Below are positions 30,973 through 39,994 of a stretch of DNA of 64,000 nt, in pieces. The notes below the pieces were generated by a model. The model was not told where the DNA came from and searched no databases. It was given only the letters and a program-made list of their open reading frames with translations. This DNA comes from Magnetovibrio sp. (GTDB taxonomy: Bacteria > Pseudomonadota > Alphaproteobacteria > Rhodospirillales > Magnetovibrionaceae). The stretch covers positions 157,285 to 221,284 of the forward strand of contig JANQJR010000035.1 of NCBI GenBank assembly GCA_028281525.1, written 5' to 3'. Both the position numbers and the translations under genes were made by a program. Each line of letters begins with the position of its first letter. Position 1 is the stretch's first letter.

Positions 30973-32031
30973 ATGTCCGCGCGATTGGTGGTTTTGGGTT
31001 TGGCCGTATGGCTCGGTGTGCTGCTCATTTTACCAGGCAAGGGCTTTGCAGAATCTTTCGTCGTATTCGAATCGGATGGCTGGACCGGTATGAAGCGCTT
31101 TGATAGCGAACAGCGAATCTTTTCGCGGTGTTCAGTCAGTATGCATTACGTGTCCGGTACGGAACTGGACGTCAGTTGGAACCGGCATATGGAACTGGAA
31201 CTCTGGCTCGAAAATGATGCTTGGGAATTGGAAGAGGGTACGAGTTATCCAGTTCGTCTGCAGGTCGATCAACACCAGATTCTTCATGCCCGGGCCGAGG
31301 CGGAATACGCAGAGGGTGTGTATATTTATGTGCGAAAAGGGGAGTGGTTTTTCAATCTGTTGAAAAAAGGCCGGTTTCTCAAGGTCTTCACCCAAGCTGA
31401 AATGTTGGACTTCGACTTGACCGGGAGCGCTACGGCTCTGAACAAAATGCGCGCGTGCACCGTGGCGGCACTTAAAGAGGAAAAGGCAACAAAACAAGCA
31501 AACCCTTTCGAGCAAAAGAGCGCCTCTCATTCTCAGACGAAATCTAAGTTTGACGACTTGGAGTATACTCAGGCTGGACCCGATGATGTCGATACCAAAG
31601 CGTTTGCCCTGAACGCATTGATGATGCCGTCATTGCGTCATTATGAAACTGTTCCCTCAGAAGAATTTGGAGATAAATTTAAAGATGTTCCCGTGGTGTG
31701 GCGTGGAGCTGGTTCGCTTGGCATTATCTTCAGATTGGAAGGTCTTGACCTGGAGAAGCTGGCCATGGCGTTGACGCTCGAGGTTTCGGCGAAGTGTGAT
31801 GGACCGTTCGATTCCTCCAAGTCGCCGTTTCGCTTGCGTGATGGTGGCAATGGTATGCAAGTCCAAATTCTTTGCCACGGGGATGAAGAACTCAATCAAG
31901 TGATTTCTCTGTATCCGGCCGAGGCCGGTGGTTATTTCGCCGTTATCAACCTCTCGAAAGACACGGAAGATGCCCAAAAAGCGGCTTCTCAATTCCACAT
32001 GGCCGTTGAAGACATGATGCGGGGATTCTGA
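30973..32031 (+). CDS. Exported paralogue of the preceding lipoprotein
   Basis: A 352-aa protein with a cleavable signal peptide (SARLVVLGLAVWLGVLLIL, cleavage near FAE). The first mature domain repeats the pattern of the upstream gene (W.GMKRF, RCSVSMHY, Y.VRLQVDQH, CTVAALK). The C-terminal domain, VVWRGAGSLGI, CDGPFDSS, VISLYPAEAGGYF, lines up with the upstream gene's last domain. It starts 12 bases after that gene behind a GGGGGC-type ribosome site, so the two are an operon arising from duplication. Cys residues suggest disulfides. Function is unknown. Confidence 0.7.
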   Translation: MSARLVVLGLAVWLGVLLILPGKGFAESFVVFESDGWTGMKRFDSEQRIFSRCSVSMHYVSGTELDVSWNRHMELELWLENDAWELEEGTSYPVRLQVDQHQILHARAEAEYAEGVYIYVRKGEWFFNLLKKGRFLKVFTQAEMLDFDLTGSATALNKMRACTVAALKEEKATKQANPFEQKSASHSQTKSKFDDLEYTQAGPDDVDTKAFALNALMMPSLRHYETVPSEEFGDKFKDVPVVWRGAGSLGIIFRLEGLDLEKLAMALTLEVSAKCDGPFDSSKSPFRLRDGGNGMQVQILCHGDEELNQVISLYPAEAGGYFAVINLSKDTEDAQKAASQFHMAVEDMMRGF

Positions 32032-32078
32032 ATCCCTTTCCCGTATTCCCATTCTGGGGTGGCGGCTATACTCCCCCC

Positions 32079-34862
32079 ATGTCGAATCACCCCACGCTTG
32101 AGCCCCAGATTCTGTTGCCCGAAACCTTCACCGTCGTGGCCGGGGTGCGTGCGGCCTATGTGGTCGAGCCCACCGGCGAGGTGTTGACGTTGAGCTTCCA
32201 AGACGCCGCCCAACGCATCAAGACGGAAGGTCTGCCGCTGGTCTGTCATGCGCGCCAGACGGCGGGACGGTTGGGCATCGAGCCCTTTCGCGCCTTCGAC
32301 ATCTTGGAGCTGTTTGCGTTCGTGGAGGCGGCGCGGTTCTGCCTGCCCACCCCCGGCGGCGTGGCGGAAGCGTTGGGGCTTCGCATTCCGCGCGGGCACG
32401 AAGACGAAGCGGCCGTTCTGATCGACTGCGCCCGCACGCTGTTGGAAAAGATGGCGGCGCGGTTGGGGGCCGATTCCAAGGACGCCCGCGCCGCGGCGCG
32501 CTTGGCCCACGCCATGAACGCGGGCGGCTGGCCGTGGGGCAAACCGGTGCTGGCGGCCTTGGGGGAAGGCGAGACGCCGCACTCTCAAATCGCCATCCGC
32601 GCCTTTCGCGTGTGGGACGGCTTGCCCAAGTGGGAGGACCGGGGCGGCGAAGTCCCGCCGGGCGACGCACCGGTGTCTCCCCAAGAGGCGCGCCAGCGCT
32701 TGGATGCGTTGCTTGCGGGGCGTAAAAGTGAAGCTCGGCCTGAACAGCAGAAATTCACCGCAGGCGTCACGGCGGCGTTCGACCCGTGCGATGTTCCGGG
32801 CCAGCCTCGCTTCGTGTTGGCCGAAGCGGGCACCGGGGTCGGCAAAACACTGGGCTACGTCGCTCCCGCAAGCGTGTGGGCGGACAAGAACGACGGCGCG
32901 GTGTGGTTGTCCACCTATACTCGCAACCTGCAACGTCAGCTCGATGGGGAAATGGACAATTTGTATCCCGATCCGAACCTGAAAAAGCGCTACGTGGTGG
33001 TGCGCAAGGGCCGGGAAAACTATTTTTGTATCCTGAATTTTCAAGAGGCTTTGAGCCGTTTGAACACGCGCCCCGATGGAGCCATCGCGCTGGGCTTGGT
33101 GGCGCGCTGGGCGGGTGCGACCCGCGACGGTGACATGGTCGGCGGGGATTTTCCGGCGTGGATCGGCTCGCTTTTGGGCCGGGGCCTGACCAATGAGCTC
33201 ACCGACACCAAGGGTGAGTGCACCTATACCCTTTGCGAACACTTCAACCGCTGCTTCATCGAACATTCCAAGCGCCGCGCCAAACGCGCCAAGCTGGTGA
33301 TCGCCAACCACGCCCTGGTGATGGTGCAGGCCGCGCTCAACGCAGGGGGCGGGGCTGCGGCGGAGGGCGGCGCGCCGACCCGCTTTGTCTTTGACGAAGG
33401 CCACCATGTGTTCGACGCGGCGGACAGTGCGTTCGCCGCGCACCTGTCCGGCCAGGAAACGGCGGACCTGCGCCGCTGGATTTTGGGTGCGGAGGAAGGG
33501 CGACGGTCCCGTTCGCGCGGGCTCAAGACGCGGCTCGACGATCTGGCGGCGGACGATGAAAAACTCGACCACCTGATTCAGGACGTGCGCTTCGCCTCCC
33601 ATGATCTGCCCGGCCCCAATTGGCGCGCACGCCTCACGGAGGGCCAGTCGAAAGGTCCGGCGGAAGCGTTTTTGGCCCTAGTCCGCCAGCAGGTCTACGC
33701 CCGCGACAAAGGCGCGGGCGGGGGCTATTCCCTGGAATGCCACAGCGACCCGCCCATCGATGGCTTGCTGGAAGTGGTGGCCGACCTGGACCATGCCCTG
33801 TTGGGCCTGGAAACCCCGGTGAAGGGCCTGATCAAGCTCCTGCTCGCCAAGCTCAACGATGAAGCGGGTGACCTGGAAACGTCGGAGCGTACCCGCATCG
33901 AAAGCGTTGCCGGGTCGCTGGAACGGCGCGCGCTGCTGCCTGTGCAAGCCTGGCGGGCGATGTTGAAGTCTTTGCAGGGTGGCGCACCGTCGGATACGGA
34001 TGCGAACGGCGATTTCGTCGACTGGATGAGCGTGGACCGCTTGGCCGGACGCGATGTGGACGTCGGGCTCAACCGCCACTGGGTCGATCCCACCAAGCCG
34101 TTTGCAGACACCATGGCGGATACGGCGCAAGGTGTGCTGGTGACGTCGGCCACCCTTCGCGACGAAGGCAACTGGCCCAACGCCGAAGCGCGCACCGGGG
34201 CCAAGCACATCCAGTCCCCCATCGTCTACGTGGCGCAGAAATCGCCCTTCGATTACGCCCGCCAAACCCGCATCCTGGTGGTCACGGACTTGAACAAAAA
34301 TTCCGCCGATCAGGTCAGCGCGGCGTACCGGGAATTGTTCCTGGCCGCGGGGGGCGGGGCGTTGGGGCTGTTCACCGCGATCCATCGCCTTCGCGCGGTC
34401 TATGAGCGCATCGCCCCGGATTTGGACAGCCAGGGCTTTCCGCTTTATGCTCAGCACATCGATCCGCTGGACGTCGGCACGTTGGTGGACATCTTCAAGG
34501 CGGAGCGCGATGCCTGTCTTTTGGGGACGGATGCGGTCAGGGACGGCGTAGACGTGCCGGGCGACAGCCTGCGGCTGATCGTGTTCGACCGGGTGCCGTG
34601 GCCGCGCCCGGACATCATCACCAAGGCTCGGCGTGCGGCTTTCGGCGGGCGGGCGTATGACGAAATGCTCACGCGTTTGAAACTCAAGCAGGCTTATGGG
34701 CGGTTAGTGCGCAAAAAGGACGACCGGGGCGTGTTCGTCATGTTGGACGGCGCGTTGCCGTCCCGCATCGCCACGGCGTTTCCAAAGGACGTGGAAATTC
34801 AACGCGTTGGGCTGAAAGAGGCGATTTTGGAAACCAATACTTTTTTGACGGAGTACCCTTGA
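32079..34862 (+). CDS. DinG/YoaA-family Fe-S superfamily 2 helicase
   Basis: A 927-aa DNA helicase. Walker A AEAGTGVGKTLGY lies near residue 250, with the DEAH-type box FDEGHHVFDAA at residues 439-442. Four Cys between them (NYFC, GECTY, TLCEHF, NRCF) fit the XPD-like 4Fe-4S cluster. Motifs V and VI are seen as GTDAVRDGVDVPGDSLRLIVFDRVPWPRPD and LKQAYGRLVRKKDDRG. Such proteins unwind DNA or R-loops 5' to 3' in repair. The N-terminal 220 residues lack a recognised exonuclease motif. It starts 47 bases after the exported paralogue and is probably independent. Confidence 0.88.
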   Translation: MSNHPTLEPQILLPETFTVVAGVRAAYVVEPTGEVLTLSFQDAAQRIKTEGLPLVCHARQTAGRLGIEPFRAFDILELFAFVEAARFCLPTPGGVAEALGLRIPRGHEDEAAVLIDCARTLLEKMAARLGADSKDARAAARLAHAMNAGGWPWGKPVLAALGEGETPHSQIAIRAFRVWDGLPKWEDRGGEVPPGDAPVSPQEARQRLDALLAGRKSEARPEQQKFTAGVTAAFDPCDVPGQPRFVLAEAGTGVGKTLGYVAPASVWADKNDGAVWLSTYTRNLQRQLDGEMDNLYPDPNLKKRYVVVRKGRENYFCILNFQEALSRLNTRPDGAIALGLVARWAGATRDGDMVGGDFPAWIGSLLGRGLTNELTDTKGECTYTLCEHFNRCFIEHSKRRAKRAKLVIANHALVMVQAALNAGGGAAAEGGAPTRFVFDEGHHVFDAADSAFAAHLSGQETADLRRWILGAEEGRRSRSRGLKTRLDDLAADDEKLDHLIQDVRFASHDLPGPNWRARLTEGQSKGPAEAFLALVRQQVYARDKGAGGGYSLECHSDPPIDGLLEVVADLDHALLGLETPVKGLIKLLLAKLNDEAGDLETSERTRIESVAGSLERRALLPVQAWRAMLKSLQGGAPSDTDANGDFVDWMSVDRLAGRDVDVGLNRHWVDPTKPFADTMADTAQGVLVTSATLRDEGNWPNAEARTGAKHIQSPIVYVAQKSPFDYARQTRILVVTDLNKNSADQVSAAYRELFLAAGGGALGLFTAIHRLRAVYERIAPDLDSQGFPLYAQHIDPLDVGTLVDIFKAERDACLLGTDAVRDGVDVPGDSLRLIVFDRVPWPRPDIITKARRAAFGGRAYDEMLTRLKLKQAYGRLVRKKDDRGVFVMLDGALPSRIATAFPKDVEIQRVGLKEAILETNTFLTEYP

Positions 34863-34888
34863 AGCCATTGGGGGTACTTCCCAAGTCT

Positions 34889-35078
34889 AGGGTCAGAACC
34901 TATTATTCTGTTGCGTTTGGTTTTCGCAAATCCTTCTGGCGTATCGTGGACGGGACGCTTTTTTGCTTGGGCATCGTTATCAACCCCTTGTAATGAATAG
35001 CATTACGGCGGTCTTGCCGCCTTGCCCAAGCAAAAAATCATCACCGCCAAACGCATCACAATAATAGGTTCTGACCCT
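34889..35078. mobile_element. 190-bp MITE/REPIN-like palindromic element
   Basis: Ends are near-perfect inverted repeats: AGGGTCAGAACCTATTATT on the left (34889) and AATAATAGGTTCTGACCCT on the right (to 35078), extending with few mismatches to TTGCGTTTGG and CCAAACGCA. Inside, TTTTTTGCTTGGGCA (34959-34973) and TGCCCAAGCAAAAAA (35023-35037) form perfect 15-bp arms, and GTAATG-AATAG-CATTAC forms the tip. The whole can fold as one long cruciform. The GGGTCAGA terminal sequence resembles ends mobilised by REP-associated tyrosine transposases. No transposase is in the window, so this is a non-autonomous copy. Confidence 0.75.
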
Positions 35079-35109
35079 GATTTGACACCACACGAAAGGG
35101 GCAGCGTTC

Positions 35110-35538
35110 ATGGGGGAACGTATCAGCATCGCCAAGGCAGCCAGGCTTCTCGGGATCAACCGTCGCGAGTTGTGCGACCGTTTGTGCCATGCGGGCATCG
35201 AAGGCTTCGAAGGCGCGGTCGATCTCTCCGACGTCAAGCGCATCGCGCCCAAACTCAACATGGATGATGCACGCATTTCGGAACGCACCCGCCTGATCCG
35301 TCAGACCGCGCGCCGCCGCCAGGCTGTGCGTCCGCCCAGGAAACGCGAGTTCGAGTTGCAGGACGACCTGGACAAGATGCATAACCGCTGGTTGATGGAG
35401 CGCAAAAAGGCCCAGGAATACTCCATTCTGTTCGATGCTTTGGTCGATGAATTGGGCCACTGGCAGGCGTCTGAAGACGAGGACAAAGCGCAATTCGCCA
35501 TTGAATTTTCCAAGTGGCTCTGCGATCAGTTGGACTAA
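35110..35538 (+). CDS. Small HTH-containing protein of unknown function
   Basis: A 142-aa cytoplasmic protein. Residues 5-30 (ISIAKAARLLGINRRELCDRL) look like a helix-turn-helix of the kind used for DNA binding. Residues 60-110 are highly basic and helical (RRRQAVRPPRKREFELQDD), and the C-terminus is acidic (WQASEDEDKAQF). An AAAGGGG ribosome site precedes the ATG. The gene lies just beyond the palindromic element, so its promoter may be altered by it. No family is named. Confidence 0.6.
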   Translation: MGERISIAKAARLLGINRRELCDRLCHAGIEGFEGAVDLSDVKRIAPKLNMDDARISERTRLIRQTARRRQAVRPPRKREFELQDDLDKMHNRWLMERKKAQEYSILFDALVDELGHWQASEDEDKAQFAIEFSKWLCDQLD

Positions 35539-35554
35539 GAAAGCCGTATTACTT

Positions 35555-35636
35555 GTCATTGCGAGCGTAGCGAAGCAATCCAGTCAAGCGTTGGACGGAC
35601 TCTGGATGGCTTCGTCGCTTCGCTTCTCGCCATGAC
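35555..35636. repeat. Palindromic interspersed repeat, GTCATTGCGAGCG...CATGAC type
   Basis: The stretch begins GTCATTGCGAGCGTAGCGAAGCAATCCAG and ends CTTCGTCGCTTCGCTTCTCGCCATGAC, giving long complementary ends around a short centre. This matches the familiar REP/MITE-like 'GTCATTGCGAGC' element of many alphaproteobacterial genomes. It lies between converging genes and may also act as a terminator. Confidence 0.8.
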
Positions 35637-35638
35637 GT

Positions 35639-36484
35639 TCAGGTGGCGAAAAAACGGTCCAATATCTCTAGCTGTGTCGGTACGTTCAGCGCGGGGGCGT
35701 GCCCGCAGCCGGAGACTTCCACCACTTCCGCCTTGGGACCGCGCCGGGTCATGTCTTGGGCCAATTCCGGCGTGACAAGGTCGGAGTCTGCGCCGCGCAG
35801 CAACAGCGTCTTGGCCGCCACCTGGTCATAGGCGTCCCACATCAAATAATCGGTGGGGTAATTGACCAGTTGGCGGATCATCTTGGGGTCGTAGTGCACG
35901 GTGATGCGACCGTTGTCCTTGCGCCGCGCTGACGTTTCGGCCATGCGTTGCCATTCGGCGTCCGTTTGGAACCCGTAGGGGGTATAAATGGTGCGCAGAT
36001 ACGCTTCCAGCTCGGTGACGGCATCGAATTCCGGTGGGTTGCCGACATATTCGATGATGCGTTCCACCGATGTCGCCGCCGGCTCAGGCCCGAAGTCGTT
36101 GAGGCAGAGATGCGTGATGCGGTCTTTGAGCGATCCGGCGGCAAGCTTGATGCCCATGGCGCCACCCATAGAGGTGCCGAGCCAGCGCATTTCCCCAAAG
36201 CCCAACCGGTCCACCAAGTCGACGGCGATCTTCGCATAGGTCTCCAACCCATAGTCCAGTTCATCCGCCGCCCACTGGGACAACCCGCGTCCGATGGTGT
36301 CGGGACAGATGACGCGGAACCGGCCCGAAAAGTGCGCCGCCGCCACGTCGAAATCCCGCCCGGTGCGCGCCAGCCCGTGCCACATCACCAGCGGCGGCGC
36401 GTCCTGTTCGCCCCAAGCGGTGAAGTGGATGTCGAAACCCGCGCAGGTCAGGTATTCGGAGGTCATGGTGGGCGAATTGGTCAT
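35639..36484 (-). CDS. Alpha/beta-fold hydrolase
   Basis: A 281-aa hydrolase with the alpha/beta fold: oxyanion MWHGLARTGRDFD, nucleophile elbow LGTSMGGAMGIKLA, acid LRGADSDLVTPELA and catalytic His in GCGHAPALN. The substrate is unknown; esterases and small C-C or C-halide hydrolases share this pattern. The ATG at 36484 has AAGGA about 9 bases upstream; a second Met lies 6 codons on. It lies downstream of the cytochrome gene on the same strand but a hairpin terminator separates them, so it is likely independent. Confidence 0.85.
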   Translation of the reverse strand: MTNSPTMTSEYLTCAGFDIHFTAWGEQDAPPLVMWHGLARTGRDFDVAAAHFSGRFRVICPDTIGRGLSQWAADELDYGLETYAKIAVDLVDRLGFGEMRWLGTSMGGAMGIKLAAGSLKDRITHLCLNDFGPEPAATSVERIIEYVGNPPEFDAVTELEAYLRTIYTPYGFQTDAEWQRMAETSARRKDNGRITVHYDPKMIRQLVNYPTDYLMWDAYDQVAAKTLLLRGADSDLVTPELAQDMTRRGPKAEVVEVSGCGHAPALNVPTQLEILDRFFAT

Positions 36485-36535
36485 GGGCGGAAGGTCCTTA
36501 TCCGTATTTGCGAAAACTCTACCCCAAAGCCAAAA

Positions 36536-36559
36536 CCCCCGCACCTTTCGATGCGGGGG
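36536..36559 (-). terminator. Intrinsic terminator after the dihaem cytochrome
   Basis: CCCCCGCA and TGCGGGGG form an 8-bp stem around an 8-base loop. On the minus strand the hairpin is followed by TTTTGGCTTT, consistent with termination after the cytochrome gene, whose stop is at 36587. Confidence 0.8.
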
Positions 36560-36586
36560 CTGTGCCGATTTGAACGGGCACCCGGT

Positions 36587-38617
36587 TTATTGGGTTTTCA
36601 GGAATTCGATCAGGGCCATGCGTTCGTCGTGCGACAGCGCGCGCCCGATGACGCCGTTTCCGAAGGTGGAACCGTCGCCGGTGAACTCATGCCCGATGTT
36701 TCGGTTGCCGGATTTAGCGGTGTCGAACTTGAACAAGCCCTTAGCTTTGTCGGCGATGTAGCCGACTTTTTCCACGTCGTATTCCTTGTTGCCGACGTAA
36801 AATGTGGCGCGGCGTTCCTTGACCGGCGACAGCAATTCGTAAAGCGTCGGGACCGAACCGTTGTGCAGGAACGGCGCGGTGGCCCACACGCCGTTCAGCG
36901 GCCGTGACTTATACGCCATGGTTGCCTGCAGGCAATTGGGCCGCCCGCCGTTCATCCAGTCTTGCTCTTTCTTGGTCATACCCTGTTCTTTGTACCAGCG
37001 GTCGTTGACGTTTTGCACCGCGTCGCCCAGCGCCAGGGCGAACAGGTTCACGTCCAAATTCCGCTTCGAGCGGGTGGTGAAGGCGTTGGGCGTGATCATG
37101 CCCACCGGCGTGGTCACGGTGCGCGATGTGAGGATCTTGGCCTGCGCCGGGTCGGTGCCGACGACGCTGGTCGGGATGATCGGCAGGCGCAACAGACGCC
37201 ACGGATATTTGAACGGCTTGTCGCAGTTAGTGACGACCTTCTGCGCGCCTTCACCTTTTTTGCCATGACGCTCACGATAGTTTTTGTAAATGTCCGCGGT
37301 CGGTGTGTATTCGTCGACCCAGTATTTGGTGCTCCAGAACGTCTCTTCTTCCGGGATCGAAACATTGCCGTCCAAAGGATGGACAGGTGGAAGGTGGCAA
37401 CCGGCGCACATCTCGTTGTAGAGGTTTTCGCCCGCACGGGCTTTGCCCATGTCGATCTTGCCGAGGATGTGCTCAGGCCATTTGGGCGACCACAGGCCGG
37501 TAAACTTCTTCATTTTGAACGGTGTCGGCGTGTTTTCAAAGCTGGTGCCCAGCCCCGCCAACATCGACTCCATGCCGTGGATATCGCCGACCTGAACGGT
37601 GCTGTCCCAATAGTTGGACGGCGTCACCATGTCGACCATGGCGGAAACGCCCATGGCTTCGCCCGAATTGCGGATGCCGACCGCCATGATCGAAGCGTCG
37701 TATTGCACCCATTCGAACCACGACACGTCCCAAATGAACGGGAAGCTGACCGGCGCGGAGATCGGGGCGGTGTTTTCGCGCATCAGCCCGACGTCGCCGA
37801 TGTTTGCCAACTGGTCCTGACCGAACACGGTGTTGCCGATGCGCGACAGGGCGTCGATGCGCGCGTAGCCCTCGGACACCGACCCTTTGGTCTTGGTACC
37901 GAGAAGCGCGGTGATTTCAAAGCGCCGGATCGCGGATTTGAGATTGGCTTTCAAACCGGCCACCGCTTTGGGGTCGGAATGCGTTTCGCCCAGCACGAAT
38001 TCGGCGAAGCGTGAAAAGCGTTTAGGCGAACTGCGGGTCACGATCATCGCTTCCAACAGCTTGAGATTAAAGGTGATCAAATCGATGTTGGCTCCACCGC
38101 CGTCGATGCCGATGGCGGCGCCCTTGTAGTTGATTTGTCCGGTGTGGCACGCGGCGCAGGTGAGCCCGATGGCGTCCAGCTTGCCGGTTTGTGGATCGTC
38201 CATATAGCTCATGCTGGAAATCGTGCGCGTGATGTTTTTCTTGTTTCCGTTCAAGCGCGCAAGGCCCACGGGCAACGGTTCGCCCGCGACGTTGGTTTGG
38301 TTGTACTTGCTGTGTTGACCGCGGATGAAGCCCATGCGCCCCAGATACTCGGGATCCGAAAACAGGCCTGTGCCACTGGGGCGTTCCAAAGCTATGAACC
38401 ATTTGAACGGTATTGGGATCGTCACCGTACCCTGAGACGTGTTGTGGAACCACGCGCGGGCATCGTCGTTCCAGCGCGGCCCACCATCAAGCCATTCAAC
38501 CTTTTTCAGGTTGGCCGGGTCGACATCCGGCAATTGCGCGCAGCCGCCAAGCGCAGCCATGGTCAGAATGCCAACGGCCAAGGCTTTGGCAGGTTTGATG
38601 AGTGTGGTGACGTCCAT
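36587..38617 (-). CDS. RoxA-like dihaem c-type cytochrome lipoprotein
   Basis: A 676-aa exported protein with lipobox LGGC (Cys26) and two haem c sites, CAACH and CAGCH. The C-terminal sequence around SRPLNGVWATAPFLHNGSVPTLYELL is typical of the cytochrome group that includes the rubber oxygenase RoxA and relatives of dihaem peroxidases. Axial Met or His candidates surround both haems. The protein probably acts as a periplasmic oxidase, oxygenase or electron-transfer protein; which one cannot be read. The ATG at 38617 gives the best signal sequence. It follows the kinase gene on the same strand after an AT-rich control region. Confidence 0.85.
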   Translation of the reverse strand: MDVTTLIKPAKALAVGILTMAALGGCAQLPDVDPANLKKVEWLDGGPRWNDDARAWFHNTSQGTVTIPIPFKWFIALERPSGTGLFSDPEYLGRMGFIRGQHSKYNQTNVAGEPLPVGLARLNGNKKNITRTISSMSYMDDPQTGKLDAIGLTCAACHTGQINYKGAAIGIDGGGANIDLITFNLKLLEAMIVTRSSPKRFSRFAEFVLGETHSDPKAVAGLKANLKSAIRRFEITALLGTKTKGSVSEGYARIDALSRIGNTVFGQDQLANIGDVGLMRENTAPISAPVSFPFIWDVSWFEWVQYDASIMAVGIRNSGEAMGVSAMVDMVTPSNYWDSTVQVGDIHGMESMLAGLGTSFENTPTPFKMKKFTGLWSPKWPEHILGKIDMGKARAGENLYNEMCAGCHLPPVHPLDGNVSIPEEETFWSTKYWVDEYTPTADIYKNYRERHGKKGEGAQKVVTNCDKPFKYPWRLLRLPIIPTSVVGTDPAQAKILTSRTVTTPVGMITPNAFTTRSKRNLDVNLFALALGDAVQNVNDRWYKEQGMTKKEQDWMNGGRPNCLQATMAYKSRPLNGVWATAPFLHNGSVPTLYELLSPVKERRATFYVGNKEYDVEKVGYIADKAKGLFKFDTAKSGNRNIGHEFTGDGSTFGNGVIGRALSHDERMALIEFLKTQ

Positions 38618-38671
38618 GCTTCCCTCCCCAGACAACTTCAGAGCGTTCGATTGTTGAGAGGGAGTATGAAC

Positions 38672-38713
38672 ATCTTATGATATATTAATCAACACATAAT
38701 GTATACATAAGAT
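38672..38713. promoter_or_regulatory. AT-rich palindromic control region upstream of the cytochrome
   Basis: ATCTTATG (38672-38679) and CATAAGAT (38706-38713) are perfect inverted arms, enclosing AT-rich sequence with a second perfect palindrome ATGTATACAT at 38699-38708. This lies about 55-95 bases upstream of the cytochrome ATG and looks like a promoter with an operator. No neighbouring gene is an obvious DNA-binding partner. Confidence 0.5.
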
Positions 38714-38788
38714 TGTGCTCGACAAGGATGTTTATAAATAGTTTGCTCATCTAATGAGTGTGCATCTGATTGTTTGGGGAAACAGTGA

Positions 38789-39874
38789 TCACCGCAAGAC
38801 CGGTAATGTGAAAAAGAATGTCGTGCCCGGCCCATCAGTATTGGGCGTGAAACCAATTGTTCCACCATGATAGTCAACGATGGCCTTGGCGATGCTGAGC
38901 CCCAGGCCTGTGCCGCCGGTTTTCCGGTTATCGGCGGAATCGAGTTGCGTGAATTTTTCGAACAGCCGCGAGCGGAAGTCCTGTGGGATGCCCGGTCCTT
39001 GGTCTTTCACACTCGCCCGAATGTCTGCATTGTCACGGGCGACCGACAATTCTATCTGGCTGCCAGGCGGGGAAAATTTTGCGGCGTTCGATAAAAGGTT
39101 CGAGAGCACTTGAATCAGGCGGTCCTTGTCACCCTCTGTCCAGGCTTCCGCTTCTACAGCATTGTTGACGAGCGTGACGCCATGTCGATCGGCATATCCT
39201 TGATTGATTTCCAGCGTCTCATTGGTCAATTCCACCATATCAACCGGCTGCATGCAGAAATCCATTTTCCCGGATTCAATTTTCTCAATGTCCAGTAAAT
39301 CGTTAATCAGCGACATCAAGCGATCACTGTTGTTTTCAGCGATATCGAGCATCGACCGGGCCTCGTCGGGCAGCGCACAGACGGTGCCTGAACACAGCAA
39401 GCTGAGGGTGCCTTTGATCGATGTCAGGGGTGTGCGCAGCTCATGGCTCACTGTCGCGATAAAGTCATGTTTGATTTTTTCCACCCGGTTGCGTTCCGCG
39501 ATTTCGGCGTGCAGCTTTTGGTTGGTGAGCTGTAGGTCCTGGGTGCGCGTTTCCACCAAGTCTGACAGGCCTTGCACGCCGGGAATCCACATCACCAGGC
39601 CAACGGCCAGCAAGACGAAACCGCCGAGAAAACCGACAAATTTTTCCAAAAAGGCTTCGACTTCAGTGTCACCAACGACGATGAATGGATTGAGCTGTTC
39701 GAAATTGTCGCTGATGTCGAGAACACTGCCAAACAGCAACAGCCCGAATCCGGCAATGATGAGATTCCAGCCTGTGCGAAAGTGCAAAAAACGTTTGCGG
39801 CCGGACTTCCACAAGAAGATCACGATGCCGAGTAAAACGAAGGCGCGGATGGTTTCGAGGATGATATCCGTCAA
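38789..39874 (-). CDS. Membrane-bound sensor histidine kinase
   Basis: A 361-aa kinase with about three transmembrane segments in residues 5-100, a short coiled linker, the HisKA H-box FIATVSHELRTPLTS (His144) and HATPase motifs N (LLSNAAKF), G1 (DQGPGIP), F (FEKFTQLDS) and G2 (GGTGLGLSI). It lacks a recognised sensor domain beyond the membrane segments, so it may detect a membrane or redox change. No response regulator is adjacent. Its gene lies upstream of the cytochrome on the same strand, so they may share control, though the 171-base gap argues for separate promoters. Confidence 0.92.
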   Translation of the reverse strand: MTDIILETIRAFVLLGIVIFLWKSGRKRFLHFRTGWNLIIAGFGLLLFGSVLDISDNFEQLNPFIVVGDTEVEAFLEKFVGFLGGFVLLAVGLVMWIPGVQGLSDLVETRTQDLQLTNQKLHAEIAERNRVEKIKHDFIATVSHELRTPLTSIKGTLSLLCSGTVCALPDEARSMLDIAENNSDRLMSLINDLLDIEKIESGKMDFCMQPVDMVELTNETLEINQGYADRHGVTLVNNAVEAEAWTEGDKDRLIQVLSNLLSNAAKFSPPGSQIELSVARDNADIRASVKDQGPGIPQDFRSRLFEKFTQLDSADNRKTGGTGLGLSIAKAIVDYHGGTIGFTPNTDGPGTTFFFTLPVLR

Positions 39875-39994
39875 GACAAGGCCTCTTTATTCAACACACA
39901 GGACGCCATGCAAACTTGTTGTGCACTTTTACAGGGTGTTTATCATGGCCAAGGCATTTTGCAGATGCAACGTCGCTAATGGATTTTCAGCAAA

